Part shown: in pieces, positions 24,497 to 34,970 of the stretch
How the letters are laid out: every line of letters begins with the position of its first letter
Position numbering within the stretch: the first letter of the stretch is position 1
IMG/VR virus record: IMGVR_UViG_3300003177_000121
Coordinates: 1 to 45,220 of that record
DNA: 45,220 nt
Source: a virus
Strand: one strand, 5' to 3'
The notes under the pieces: model-generated
Seen by the model: only the letters and a program-made list of their open reading frames with translations
The model's database searches: none
What the model was told of the DNA's origin: nothing
Made by a program: the position numbers and the translations under genes

Positions 24497-25327
24497 TTAT
24501 AAGTACTCCTCAAAAACTCTTTTTACCCCGTCAGCTATAGCTGGCATATTTCTTTCTATACTAGTTAAAGAAGCATCTGGTGATACAGGTATAGTTATAT
24601 TATAATTATTACCCACCGGAACTTCATTAAATATGTTACTATTATGTATAACATTAGTATTCATACTTGGTATACTGAAACCTTTATTTTCATTTAAGCC
24701 ATTAAAAAAATCTGCCCCTAGAGCTCTAACAGCCTCTTTTCTAACTACTGCCTCTCCTGGTTCTAACATTGAAGGAATTATATCTCCTCCACCATAACCT
24801 GGTAATACAACTCCAGTAGCATGTTTATGAGTTGGTAACGGAGTACTAAATATACTTTCTATGTAATTAAAAGCACTATTAAAGGCATTACCAAGAGTAG
24901 AACCCAAGCCTCTAACAGCACCACTTAAACTATAGCCATTTTGCTTAATTAAAAGGCTAGTTTGCCTACTAGACTGATTAATAGAATTATTAAAGTTTTT
25001 AAAGGCAAAAATAAAAGCCTTCTGTGGAAATAAAAAAGAACTTTTCATACGAGATGCAATACTACTAAATGTATTATTAAACTTATTAGACCCATTAGAC
25101 ATACTGTTATTTAATTTACTATAAGCTTCAGTTATTTTAGATGCTGCTGGACCAGTCTTTTCTGTAAATAAATGAACCCCAAGATTAAGTTCTTTTATCA
25201 TTTCATTTGCTAAGGCTGTTTTAATCGTGCTTGTTTTAAAACCATTATCTATAGCTTTTACCATCTCGTTAGCCGAATTAAAGCCTAATTTTTTAAATGC
25301 AGCTACAAGTTTTGGATTAGACTCCAT
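24497..25327 (-). CDS. Tape measure protein, C-terminal segment
   Basis: The protein continues the upstream frame: removing one base near 25340 joins KQKL to ISALFQKMESNPKLVAAF. It ends with GVVLPGYGGGDIIPSMLEPG and EAVVRKEAVRALGADFFNG, the conserved motif found near the C-terminus of many siphovirus tape measure proteins. After that come about 60 residues ending FEEYL. The listed ATG at 25327 is therefore probably internal. If this is a separate gene, it would start with MESNPKLVAAFKKLGFNSA with no clear ribosome site. Confidence 0.62.
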   Translation of the reverse strand: MESNPKLVAAFKKLGFNSANEMVKAIDNGFKTSTIKTALANEMIKELNLGVHLFTEKTGPAASKITEAYSKLNNSMSNGSNKFNNTFSSIASRMKSSFLFPQKAFIFAFKNFNNSINQSSRQTSLLIKQNGYSLSGAVRGLGSTLGNAFNSAFNYIESIFSTPLPTHKHATGVVLPGYGGGDIIPSMLEPGEAVVRKEAVRALGADFFNGLNENKGFSIPSMNTNVIHNSNIFNEVPVGNNYNITIPVSPDASLTSIERNMPAIADGVKRVFEEYL

Positions 25328-28300
25328 TTTTTGAAATAAAGCACTTATTTAATTTTTGCTTTAAAATAGTGGCATTAAACATAGCCAACTCTATGCTTTG
25401 TTTATAAGAGGCGGCATACTTATGAGCTAATATCTTTGCATCAATATGCCACATTCTTAATGTATCTGATTGTTTCTTTTGAAAGGCAGCCATACCTTGT
25501 TTAAACTGTAAAGACATTACTTGAACCATTTCTGCAGTTTGTGCTTTTAAAGCTTCTTGAGCTTGCTGACGAGCTATTTCTATCTCTGCTGCTTGCTGAG
25601 CTTTTCTACGAGCTGCAGCTGCTTCAGCTTGTGCTCCTGAGATAGAATTTTCCTTTGAGTCAAAAGAGAAAGTTCTAGAAAGTTGTGCTTTCATATCTAC
25701 TGCTTTTCTAGTTATATCCTCCATTGAATCTGAATAAGCTTGATTAATTTTAGCTCTAGTTGCATCTTCATTTATCTTATCTAAACTTCTAGCAAAATTC
25801 CTGTTAAGGTCATCTAGTCTTTGTTGAGCTTGCCTATGAACATCTTGCTCAGCTTGAACTCGTTTTCTAGATAGATCCTCCATTGCTTGTGAAAAATTTG
25901 TGGCTACATCTTGCTCAGCTTGAGTTAGTCTTCTTGCTGTATCCTCCATAGCTTGTTGAAATTTAGTATTTATATCCTCTAAGGCTCTTTTTTGGTCTAA
26001 ATTTATTTTTTCAAGTTTTCTATTATAGCTCTCAGTCAAATCAGCTAAAATATACTGTTGTTTTGTAGCACTATCTTGTAATTGTTGAGTATATCTTATT
26101 CCAGAATCCCTTAGTTGTAAATCCAATTTTACCATTGATGTTTGTAAATCATATAATTTAGAACCCATATCACCTTTAGCACTTGTTACAGCTCCAACAG
26201 TAGATGTAGTTCTATATGAGCCATTAGCCATGCCATACAATAATTTTACTATATCCTGAGTAGTTACCTGATTACCCACAGCTGCAGAAGCCGCTGTTAC
26301 TTGCACACCAGGATTAGCTACTTGATTTTTTATATAATTTGGGTCTACTAGAGCTTTATTAACATCATAGCCATATCCAGATTGAGCTCTGTCTATGCCC
26401 ATACTTGTTAAATCTTTATAAGTTTTATTAAATATAGCACTATTAACATCTCCACCAGATGCTTTATAAGCAGTTTGATAAGCAGCTTTTACCAAGTCTT
26501 CTTTAGTTTTATTTATATTTATCCATTGTTTTATAGCTGTTGTATTTTCGGCTAATTTAGCTTTGTTAGCATCTAAAGCAAGTTGTAAATTAGAAAATTT
26601 ATCTGCAACCCCTATTGCATCTATAGTTCTTTGATAGTTTAAGTTAATTTGTTGTACCTGTCTAGCATAATTTTTAGTTGCATCAGTTATTGCATAATTT
26701 CGTGCCTTATTTAAATCAACTACAGCCCTTTCAAAATGAATTCCAGCCTGTAAAATATTTCTATCCTTAGCTATTCCTATATTTTCAGTTTGACGACTAT
26801 AGCCTACTTTTACTTTTTCTAGATTTCTAGACCTACTTATATTTACATCTTCAGATTGTCTTGTATAATTTATACTAATATCTTCTAGCCTTCTAGCTGT
26901 TTGTAGATTTAAATCAGCTATGGCATATACCTTTTTCAGGTTTAGGTCTTGTATTGCATATTGTTTAGACCTACCTATGCTTGCCTGGTTTTCTACATCA
27001 GAAAGGTTCAAATTACGAAGATTTCTAGACTTGCTTATACCCGCATCTCTTATAGCATGTTGAGTTTGTATAGCTAATGAGCCTAGATTAAAATTATATC
27101 TTCTACTTAGAGCTTCTTTCTGTTGTTCAACTTTTATACCTATAGACTCTAAGTTAAAAGAATAATTTCTATCCAATGCCTCCAATTTATGAGAAGCATT
27201 TAAATTTATCTGATTTGATTTAAAAGTGGTCTGTAATCTGTTTATATCTAAAGCGTTTTGGCGCCTTATACCTAAATTTTCTTTATAAATTTTTGCACTC
27301 AAAGCCATTTTTTCAGAGCTAGGAGCATTTGCATCTAAAGCAGCTTGTAAACCTTTTTTAAATTTATACTCAAAAGCACTACTGGCTTGATCTGCACCAT
27401 GTATAAGAGTATTATTTTTATTTAGGCCTATATCTTTAAATATAGCCATATTATTAACAAAACTATCTATACTTTTCATTACTTTTAAGTCTAGTTTTGA
27501 TAATTCTAAAGCTTCATTCATAGGAGTTTTTAAAGCATCAATAGTTCCTTTAAAACTACTTCCTAGATCTTCAGAAGATTTAACATTCGTGTTGACCTGA
27601 TTTAGTCTAGTTAAGTCTAAATTTTTATAGCTACTAGAAGTATCAGAACTACTAATAAATCTTCTAATTGCAGCTGAGCTTTTAAAAATTTTATCTAGTC
27701 CAGCTAACTTAACATCAGAAGCTTTATTCTTTATTTCTCTATAAGCATTTAAAGTTGACTTGGCTAAACTGTCAGTAAATTTATTTCCCTCTATACCTAA
27801 TACTCTATTAAACTGAGTAAAAGATTGTTTCATTGCAGTATCTATCTTATCTAAGGGTTCTTTAACTGCTTTTCCAAAAGACTCTTTTAAATTAGATATA
27901 TCTCCTAGATCTCCTAAGAAAGTTCTATACCCTGCCTGATCAGCTAAAACAGACTTAAGTCTCTTTCTGATATCTGATCTTTTTGAACTATATATATTTT
28001 GCTTATTATTTTCTGCAGCAGTATCTATCTGTTTTAATATTCCAGCAAGTAATTCTGAATTATTAGAAGTTAATACTGCAGCTACGGCCGTTTTATTTCT
28101 ACCATCTATTATCTGTTTTTCCAAATTTTTCATGTCAGAATTTGTTTTAGGCCCGAAGCCAGTTTTATCTCTAAGAACTTTTAAATAAGCACTTGTTTCA
28201 GATCTCATAATATCTTGAGTATTAGACTCTCCGTATAGAATAGGAGAAACCCTAGCAATTTCATCAAAAGGTTTATTAAAAGGATTAGATATAGCAACAG

Positions 28301-30791
28301 ATCTATATTTAGCATCTGAGGTGACTTTAGTTATAACATCTTTAGAAGGTCTAGCGTATAGATCATTTGAAGTAATGCCTTTCAATACTCCTTTAGAATA
28401 CTTTGTACGAGCTTCAACAAGTGTTTTTTGTACTAAAGCTATATTTTTTATTAACTGTTTTGCATTATTCTTATTATCAAGGGTTATATCAGAAGTAATC
28501 TTAACATTTGTTCCCATATAGCTATTTAAGTCAGTTAATTGTTTATTATACTGTACAGCTAAAGAGTAAGCGGTTTTAAGACTTAATAAGTTTTTATTTT
28601 CATTATCCTCTGTTATAGCTCTGTTTTTAGCTAATGCTTCTGTTAATTTACTGCCTACTAAGTTAGAAGTATCAATAGTCTTTAATATATTCAAAGACTT
28701 ATCTTTCTTTATACTTTGGCTAGTTTTTTGTAGGTCTGACTGTAAACTTGCATAGCCTGAAGCTGTTATAGCAATGTCTTGAAATAGTTTTTTAGCACTA
28801 GTACCTACTATCTTTTTATTAGCCCACGCTTCTAATTTATCTATTCCTGAATTAACCCCTAAAGAATCTTGTATAACACTAGTTCCTAGTGCAGCAGCAG
28901 CACCGACAGCTAATGAAGTCCCTCCAGTAAATGGTGCTGCAGCAATTGAGCCTGCTATAAGCGGCGCAGCGGCTTTAGCTATACTTGCGCTTAAATCCAC
29001 CGCTCCTACAGCTGTACTACCAGTCTTATCTTTTTGTGCTAATGCATGTGGATAGGCCATTGCAGCCGTTACGCCTAAACCAAGTATACTTTTTTTAAAA
29101 ACACTTTTTACAAGATTAGTGATCATGCTTTCCCCAGCTTCGCCTTCAACTCCGCTAAATAGATCACTTAGACTACTGCCTTTAGACCCAAAATTAGCCT
29201 TTAGTCTACTTGTCAAACTAGCTTTATGCTTCAAGCCATAATAGGCTGCAGCTGCAGCTAGGGCTGCTGAAGTTGTTAATCCTACACCCCCACTAGTGGC
29301 TACTTTAGGTATACCTAAATTATCTATATACTGTTTACCCCCACCTGTAAATAAAGTTCTATCTCTAGACTTAGTATTTACCGTTAAAAACTTAAATAAA
29401 CTTCCAGAAGTGCTTAATAAGCCTTCTGTACCTGTAAAAGCTTGAATTGCCCAAGAGTTAATCATATTTTTAAATCTATTTTTTGTAGAACTAAGTTGTA
29501 CTGCATTAGCGTTTTCAGCTGCTTGTGTCCCTGTTATACTCTGTCTAAAAGGCTCAGCTTTATCAATTTGATTTGATACAGCAGCATAAGCTGTTCTTTC
29601 TCTTATCTCCATACCCTTAGTAGCATCTTTAAAGTTATAGCCGCTTTTCTTCATAAATTTAAATACGCCTATAACACCTTCATTATTAAATACTTTATTA
29701 AATTCTTGCAAAGAAATATCAGCGTCCTGTAAAGAACGTGTAAATTTCTTTGATGGTGCTATTATGTCTGAAAATAGCATCCTTTGACCAGTACCTAGAG
29801 TAGAGCCCCTTTTTATACCAGCATCTTTCATTAAGGCTGTTATGGTAACTACGTCTTTTAAAGGTATATTACCTTGGGCTGCTATGTTACCAGAATATTG
29901 CAAAGCTAAGCCAAGAGAATTTATGTCTAGTTTTGATTTATTTACTGCAGCTGTAAACTCATTAGCTACACTAGCCGAATCTGAGTATGCTTTATTCCAA
30001 ATTGTTAATGCAGAGGTCATTGTTTGAGTAGAATCTTGTAAAGATGATCCTGTAGCTGTTGCTAATTTTACAACACCGCCTAAAGATGATTTAATATTAG
30101 TAGCTGAATAGCCTGCTTGACCTAAAATAGTAGCTGCATCTGATATTTCTGAGGCTGAAAATTTAGTCGTTACAGCTACTTTTTCTACAGCCTTTGTAAG
30201 TACCCCCATTTCTCCTGTTGTAGAACCAGTTATAGCTTGCAAATTCTTTAGTCTGTCTTGAAAGTCTAAAACACTGCCTACAGCCCCGGTCATAAGTGAT
30301 GTTCCTGCGCCTAATAAAGCATACGAACCCATAAAAGCTGCATTATTAATCATTTGATCACTAAAGTTAGCCCATCTACTTGAAGCTTGATTCTTCATAA
30401 CTCTTTGTCTAGTATAGGCATCTACTTTAGTATTTAAAGCCTCTTGTGTATTAACATATTCTGCAGAATTATCTGCATGTAGTTTATTAATGTCAGCTAC
30501 TGCTTTAGCTGCATCAGTAAGTGCAGCAGCATCTTGTAAGTCTTTTGCACTTACCTCTGGTGCAGTTTTCATTTTTGAAATAAATTTATTAATATTGTTT
30601 TCATTTATTGGTGTTTTACCATAATCAAACTCGGCACCAAAATCTTTCTTACTCATACCAACTATCTTAGATAGCATTCCCAAATGAGAGTTTAATTTTT
30701 CCAATTTACTATTAAGTACTTCGGCATTTTTTATATTTTTGGTATACTCAGGAGTTGTGGAAGCTTGATTGAATTGTCTCTTTAAGGTCAT
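25317..30791 (-). CDS. Tape measure protein, main segment (1824 aa)
   Basis: Residues about 170-450 form the PhageMin_Tail/TMP core domain (FQDRLKNLQAITGSTTGEM, TILGQAGYSATNIKSSLGG, TSALTIWNKAYSDSASVANE). Hydrophobic stretches near residues 510-520 and 610-650 (AAPLIAGSIAAAPFTGG) may insert in the membrane. Two coiled-coil blocks, at about 1199-1394 and 1578-1698, are built from 11-residue repeats. Tape measures set tail length and guide DNA entry. The frame is open upstream to about 30943, so the ATG at 30791 is internal: adding one T near 30930 joins it to the next segment. Confidence 0.85.
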   Translation of the reverse strand: MTLKRQFNQASTTPEYTKNIKNAEVLNSKLEKLNSHLGMLSKIVGMSKKDFGAEFDYGKTPINENNINKFISKMKTAPEVSAKDLQDAAALTDAAKAVADINKLHADNSAEYVNTQEALNTKVDAYTRQRVMKNQASSRWANFSDQMINNAAFMGSYALLGAGTSLMTGAVGSVLDFQDRLKNLQAITGSTTGEMGVLTKAVEKVAVTTKFSASEISDAATILGQAGYSATNIKSSLGGVVKLATATGSSLQDSTQTMTSALTIWNKAYSDSASVANEFTAAVNKSKLDINSLGLALQYSGNIAAQGNIPLKDVVTITALMKDAGIKRGSTLGTGQRMLFSDIIAPSKKFTRSLQDADISLQEFNKVFNNEGVIGVFKFMKKSGYNFKDATKGMEIRERTAYAAVSNQIDKAEPFRQSITGTQAAENANAVQLSSTKNRFKNMINSWAIQAFTGTEGLLSTSGSLFKFLTVNTKSRDRTLFTGGGKQYIDNLGIPKVATSGGVGLTTSAALAAAAAYYGLKHKASLTSRLKANFGSKGSSLSDLFSGVEGEAGESMITNLVKSVFKKSILGLGVTAAMAYPHALAQKDKTGSTAVGAVDLSASIAKAAAPLIAGSIAAAPFTGGTSLAVGAAAALGTSVIQDSLGVNSGIDKLEAWANKKIVGTSAKKLFQDIAITASGYASLQSDLQKTSQSIKKDKSLNILKTIDTSNLVGSKLTEALAKNRAITEDNENKNLLSLKTAYSLAVQYNKQLTDLNSYMGTNVKITSDITLDNKNNAKQLIKNIALVQKTLVEARTKYSKGVLKGITSNDLYARPSKDVITKVTSDAKYRSVAISNPFNKPFDEIARVSPILYGESNTQDIMRSETSAYLKVLRDKTGFGPKTNSDMKNLEKQIIDGRNKTAVAAVLTSNNSELLAGILKQIDTAAENNKQNIYSSKRSDIRKRLKSVLADQAGYRTFLGDLGDISNLKESFGKAVKEPLDKIDTAMKQSFTQFNRVLGIEGNKFTDSLAKSTLNAYREIKNKASDVKLAGLDKIFKSSAAIRRFISSSDTSSSYKNLDLTRLNQVNTNVKSSEDLGSSFKGTIDALKTPMNEALELSKLDLKVMKSIDSFVNNMAIFKDIGLNKNNTLIHGADQASSAFEYKFKKGLQAALDANAPSSEKMALSAKIYKENLGIRRQNALDINRLQTTFKSNQINLNASHKLEALDRNYSFNLESIGIKVEQQKEALSRRYNFNLGSLAIQTQHAIRDAGISKSRNLRNLNLSDVENQASIGRSKQYAIQDLNLKKVYAIADLNLQTARRLEDISINYTRQSEDVNISRSRNLEKVKVGYSRQTENIGIAKDRNILQAGIHFERAVVDLNKARNYAITDATKNYARQVQQINLNYQRTIDAIGVADKFSNLQLALDANKAKLAENTTAIKQWININKTKEDLVKAAYQTAYKASGGDVNSAIFNKTYKDLTSMGIDRAQSGYGYDVNKALVDPNYIKNQVANPGVQVTAASAAVGNQVTTQDIVKLLYGMANGSYRTTSTVGAVTSAKGDMGSKLYDLQTSMVKLDLQLRDSGIRYTQQLQDSATKQQYILADLTESYNRKLEKINLDQKRALEDINTKFQQAMEDTARRLTQAEQDVATNFSQAMEDLSRKRVQAEQDVHRQAQQRLDDLNRNFARSLDKINEDATRAKINQAYSDSMEDITRKAVDMKAQLSRTFSFDSKENSISGAQAEAAAARRKAQQAAEIEIARQQAQEALKAQTAEMVQVMSLQFKQGMAAFQKKQSDTLRMWHIDAKILAHKYAASYKQSIELAMFNATILKQKLNKCFISKNGV
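25700..26060 (-). repeat. Second hendecad (11-residue) coiled-coil block in the tape measure
   Basis: About eleven units of 11 residues, each with E/D-x-x aligned and Arg/Lys/Gln at the start, for example QKRALEDINTK, FQQAMEDTARR, LTQAEQDVATN, FSQAMEDLSRK, RVQAEQDVHRQ. Each unit is 33 bases. An 11-residue period predicts an almost straight or right-handed helix bundle rather than the usual left-handed heptad coil. Confidence 0.8.
26610..27195 (-). repeat. First hendecad (11-residue) coiled-coil block in the tape measure
   Basis: About 17 units of 11 residues, for example YAIQDLNLKKV, YAIADLNLQTA, RRLEDISINYT, RQSEDVNISRS, RNLEKVKVGYS, RQTENIGIAKD. An aromatic or Arg opens each unit, and a hydrophobic pair closes it. 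The unit length is constant, with no insertions over nearly 200 residues. Confidence 0.82.
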
Positions 30792-30913
30792 TTGATCAGA
30801 TGAACCAAGATTAATATATTGGTGTAAAAGTTCTTGATTAACTTTACCTTTTGACTTAACTATTTCATCTATAAAACTTTTTACAGGGTCATTCTTTGCA
30901 TAAGACTGTTTTA

Positions 30914-33481
30914 TTAAATTAGTCTGTAACTTAAACTAATTCCTGCACTTTGCATATATCCATTTATAGCTTTTATAACCCCTTTCAAATCATTAGGTTG
31001 AAAACTGCTTGGCTTTATCTCCTTTCCAAGATTACTTTTTCCTTCTTTAATAGCTTTAATTCTGGCATTTTCTGAAGCTTTTGTTAATTCCTTTTCTTTA
31101 TCTGAATAACTTTTTAGACTATTCCATTCTTTAGAATTCTGGACTACGGCCCTTTTTTCTTCTATTGCTTTTGAAACTCCCCCTTGGGTATAATTGAGAT
31201 GATCTGTTATATCCTCTGAACTTAGCTGCGCTCTTATAGGCTCATTAGTAGCTTCATATATTTTTGCAAAGTCTATATTATCAGTAGGTTTAAAATTAGC
31301 TCCGTTTTCTGTTCCTTCAGGTTTTTTAGTCCTAGTACTCTTCTTTGGAGTTTCCTCCTCTAATTTTTTATCTAAGATATCTATAATACTAGCTGCATTA
31401 TCAGTTTCGGAAATAAGTTTTTTCTGCTCCTCAGTAGGGTTTGTAGCCTTTGTAGCCTCTAGATATTTTTTTATCTTGTCTTGTGTAGCACCTAAATTTT
31501 TTAGCTCTTCTTCAGTTAAACCACCAGCGCTAAAATACTTAACTTTACCATCTGAAGCTGCTTTAGTAAATCTATCAAAGGAAGCTTTGCTATTAAGTCC
31601 TAAATCACGTACAGTTTTTTGACTTAGTACAGCTTCACCTCTCTGTAATAAAGCAGGTACATCATCTTTAATTGAGTGTCCTGGAATATAACCCCCTATA
31701 GCAAACTTTTTTACACCTTGTGCAAAACTACTTTCTAAGCTCCCAAAATGATTTGATTTTAAAGAATTTGCTAAATTGCTTAAAATAGTGAGTTTAGAAC
31801 TATAATCTTTATCAGGTAAAAAAGTTTTGTCAGAAGCTAGTTGCTTAATTCTTTGTTTTATGGCAGCATTAAACTTTTCAGGATCTTTGTTTTTGTATAA
31901 ACTATTCATATATTTTATATCTTTGTTCCAGTATAAAATATCTAAGCCTTCTTTATCTAATTTTGGTGTCTTAAGACTGTCTATTAAATTTAATGCTTTA
32001 TGTTTATCACCAACGTCTATTGCAGACTCATATCTAAATTTCAATGAATTTAATTTTTTTGTTTTTTCTTCTATGCCTAGATCAGGTAGAAGATTTTTAT
32101 TACGTAAAAAATTATTAAATAGCACTTCTAAACTATCCTTAGATATAGAAGTACTTGCTGTTTTTAATACATCAGCTAAAATATTAAAATGCTTTTGAGT
32201 GGTACTAAGACCTTGTCCTAAGTAAGCATTATCTCGATCTTTTTTTAAACTTTTCAAACTTTTTTCTGCAGGTTCTTTTTTACCTGCAGACTTTTCTAAA
32301 GATTCAGCTAAATCAGTTATTGGCATATAGGTAGTTACATCTTTTAATTCCTCAGACTTTATATGTGCCAAGTTATATAGACTATTTCTATACTGTTTAT
32401 AACTATTATTTATATTTCCTATGGTCTGCTCAGAATAAGACTTATCTTCTGGAAGTATATGCTTAGAAACTAAATTACCATAAGCTTCACTTTCTAAACC
32501 TTTTAAAGTTTTCTTATAATCTGCTTCAATAGCCTTTTCTGGATCTGTAAAATACTTTTGGGTTTCTTTAGTTATATTGCCCATGTTAAGATTTTCTACT
32601 CTTTTATTTAAACCTGCAATAACATTCTCAACAGCTAATTGATGTATAGGACTTTGATCAGCATTAATTCCCATTCTAGAAATCATATTTGCTATATTTT
32701 TAATCTCGCTTTTATCAATACCTTTTCTCAGACCTACAGTTAAAAGTCTTCCTATAGAAGATTTAAGACTACTAGTAATATTACTCACAGGAGATTGACT
32801 TCCAAAATTTAAATGACTTTTAGCTCTTTCTTCTAATACTTTTAAACCCTCAGGTCTAGATACAGCCTTTTTTACTATCAACTTATCTAAATAAGTTCTA
32901 CTATATTTATTAGTTTTAAAGGCTTCTTTTATAACTGATGTTTTACTTGAAGGACTATAATCTTTTGGATGTTTAATGTTATAGATAGAATTACCTAGTT
33001 CTACAGGGTCTAGTTCTTTTAAAGGTATTAAATCTTTATTATAGTTATACTTTGTTAAAATACCTTGAACATGATTAGCTAATTCATACTCCTCTACAAG
33101 AAAAGCTCTTTTAATAGTATTATCCTCTGGTACAAAAGTTTCTTCTCCTAAAGCTTTATGTTTCATTAGTTCTTTATGCTTAGACTCTATAACTGACATT
33201 TCTTTTTTGTACTCAGTTATTAGTAATTTATTCTTAGCTGTTGGATTCATTTCTAAAGCTTGTACTAGATTATCTCTCTTTAACCAAGCATAATCATCTT
33301 GAACATTATCCCCAGTCCAAGTATTAAATAATTTTAAGCCTCTACCTTGCATACTACTAAGATTAACTTTTGATTTACCCTCTGCATTAGCCTTTTCAGC
33401 CATAGCATTTCTTAAAAACTTACCTGATTCTCCTTTATGTCCTACCCCAAGGGTATATATTATTATAGTAATCTTTTCCAA
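30914..33481 (-). CDS. Tape measure protein, upstream segment with an internal GGYIPG motif
   Basis: An 855-codon frame of charged, helical sequence. FAIGGYIPGHSIKDDVPALL then QRGEAVLSQKTVRDLGL (about 31600-31720) is a full copy of the motif that usually marks the C-terminus of tape measures, here in mid-protein. A Lys/Glu-rich linker follows (EEETPKKSTRTKKPEGTENG). It begins by overlapping the preceding frame at 33435-33481, where one extra base near a GGGG run breaks the text (YYNNIYPWG, then HKGESGKFLRN). It ends in SAGIS with the join to the main segment. The TTG at 33481 is not a real start. Confidence 0.65.
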   Translation of the reverse strand: MEKITIIIYTLGVGHKGESGKFLRNAMAEKANAEGKSKVNLSSMQGRGLKLFNTWTGDNVQDDYAWLKRDNLVQALEMNPTAKNKLLITEYKKEMSVIESKHKELMKHKALGEETFVPEDNTIKRAFLVEEYELANHVQGILTKYNYNKDLIPLKELDPVELGNSIYNIKHPKDYSPSSKTSVIKEAFKTNKYSRTYLDKLIVKKAVSRPEGLKVLEERAKSHLNFGSQSPVSNITSSLKSSIGRLLTVGLRKGIDKSEIKNIANMISRMGINADQSPIHQLAVENVIAGLNKRVENLNMGNITKETQKYFTDPEKAIEADYKKTLKGLESEAYGNLVSKHILPEDKSYSEQTIGNINNSYKQYRNSLYNLAHIKSEELKDVTTYMPITDLAESLEKSAGKKEPAEKSLKSLKKDRDNAYLGQGLSTTQKHFNILADVLKTASTSISKDSLEVLFNNFLRNKNLLPDLGIEEKTKKLNSLKFRYESAIDVGDKHKALNLIDSLKTPKLDKEGLDILYWNKDIKYMNSLYKNKDPEKFNAAIKQRIKQLASDKTFLPDKDYSSKLTILSNLANSLKSNHFGSLESSFAQGVKKFAIGGYIPGHSIKDDVPALLQRGEAVLSQKTVRDLGLNSKASFDRFTKAASDGKVKYFSAGGLTEEELKNLGATQDKIKKYLEATKATNPTEEQKKLISETDNAASIIDILDKKLEEETPKKSTRTKKPEGTENGANFKPTDNIDFAKIYEATNEPIRAQLSSEDITDHLNYTQGGVSKAIEEKRAVVQNSKEWNSLKSYSDKEKELTKASENARIKAIKEGKSNLGKEIKPSSFQPNDLKGVIKAINGYMQSAGISLSYRLI

Positions 33482-34388
33482 GATTTTCTTGGTCTCTACC
33501 TATCATGCCTAAAGATTTGCCTAAATTTACTAATTGTAATATCTCAGTACTACTAGCTTCACCTTTTCGTACTTTATTAATTAAATTTGTTAGATAAGGT
33601 ACTTTATGTTTAGAAAGCCCTTTAGTATCTTTTATCACCTTAGTAGATAGTAATTTATCTAAAGATTCAATATTAAAACCTCTCGAGGCTTCACTACCCA
33701 CTAAAACTTTATTAAGAAGCTGATCTTTCTCAAGAGTATCACCTTTAATCTTATTCCAGTCTGCTTTTTCTGAATTAATATCACCAAAAGCAAACAAATT
33801 TGCCTCTATATCTGCAGGAGTATAGCCTTCGTCAAGTAGTTGTCTTCTTTTTGATTCTAAATTTTTACTTTTATCAATAGCTTCTATACCTAGAGCCTCA
33901 CTAAGAGTTTCACCAAAGGCATTTGTAGTGTATTTATCAGAAAGTTGGCCAAAATTCTCCCCTGAACCTATTAATTCTTTTTCTACAGCAAAACTATCCA
34001 TACTTTTAACTTCTTCAGGATGCACTAAAGAATAGCCATCTAAAAGCCTGTTAGAAAATTTACTTAAAGCTTGCTTTTGCTTATCACGATTTAACATTGA
34101 ATTATCAAAAGTAGCCTTCAACTGTCTATTTTTACTGGTATTTAAAGCACTCCTATCCTGTATAGATTCTATAGTATTTTTATCCATAAAACTACCAAGA
34201 GTTTCTAAGGTCTTAGAAAAAATATTTTTATTATATTTACCTTTAGCCACTTCACCAATTAAGGCATCTAAGAAATCTTTTCTGAAATTACCCTCTAAGT
34301 TTGTTACTCCTTCAAGTATAAAAGGTTCACTATAATTTGGAATTCCAGTAGATAATATAGTTTTTGCAGCTAACCAAGGTCTATCCAT
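33435..34388 (-). CDS. Tape measure protein, N-terminal part segment (open from about 34545)
   Basis: A 317-aa frame from the ATG at 34388 (MDRPWLAAKTILSTG), but the frame is open further upstream to about 34545 (SKLVTIGSRLDELKFVQQKK). It is helical and charged, with no recognised domain and no ribosome site at 34388. It ends at YPWGRT through the indel near 33450. It forms part of the same long reading as its neighbours. Confidence 0.55.
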   Translation of the reverse strand: MDRPWLAAKTILSTGIPNYSEPFILEGVTNLEGNFRKDFLDALIGEVAKGKYNKNIFSKTLETLGSFMDKNTIESIQDRSALNTSKNRQLKATFDNSMLNRDKQKQALSKFSNRLLDGYSLVHPEEVKSMDSFAVEKELIGSGENFGQLSDKYTTNAFGETLSEALGIEAIDKSKNLESKRRQLLDEGYTPADIEANLFAFGDINSEKADWNKIKGDTLEKDQLLNKVLVGSEASRGFNIESLDKLLSTKVIKDTKGLSKHKVPYLTNLINKVRKGEASSTEILQLVNLGKSLGMIGRDQENLGKDYYNNIYPWGRT

Positions 34389-34536
34389 TGTAAATAAATT
34401 AACCTGTTTATTAAAATCTTCAGACTTTTTTGTAATACCATGATTATTTAATAACTCAAGATAATTCTTTTTAGTTATACCCTTTTTTTGTTGAACAAAT
34501 TTTAGTTCATCTAATCTTGAGCCTATTGTAACAAGT

Positions 34537-34970
34537 TTAGATATTAGGTATTATAGAACTATAAATGCCATTTGCTGATACATTAACTGCCTCAGCCTTT
34601 TTAAGTATTTTTTCTCTCAAGTCTAAATAATGATCCCTAGATCTTTTTACTCTGTCCTCAGCCACCTTTAGTACTATTTAATAAGTCTACTTTATCAGTA
34701 TTAGATATTCTTATCAAATGCTTTAAATCGCTAATAGAGGTATTTTTTAATAACTTCCTGGCGAAATTCTTTATAAGCATCTGGACGTAGTTCTCTCTGT
34801 AAATTTAAATAATTTTTATCTATCTCCTCTAAAGACCATTGACCTTCCTCATTAGGAAATATTTGAGTTACTTTATCAAGTTTTTTTCTTAGTCTGTCAA
34901 CTCTAAAATCATTGGTATAAGTTATTCCATTGGAATCTTTTATAGGATTTTCACTATAGCTTAAAAACAG
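34537..34970 (-). pseudogene. Tape measure protein, short broken segment
   Basis: Three successive frames carry good coding text on the minus strand: YSENPIKDSNGITYTNDFRV to a stop at 34731-34733, KNTSISDLKHLIRISNTDK to a stop at 34658-34660, and VLKVAEDRVKRSRDHYLDLR to a stop at 34537-34539. Each break lies at or near a short run (A6 near 34742). With small indels corrected they link the first segment (34954-35649) to the one ending at 33435. Four breaks in 450 bases make this the densest frameshift cluster in the window. Confidence 0.5.
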
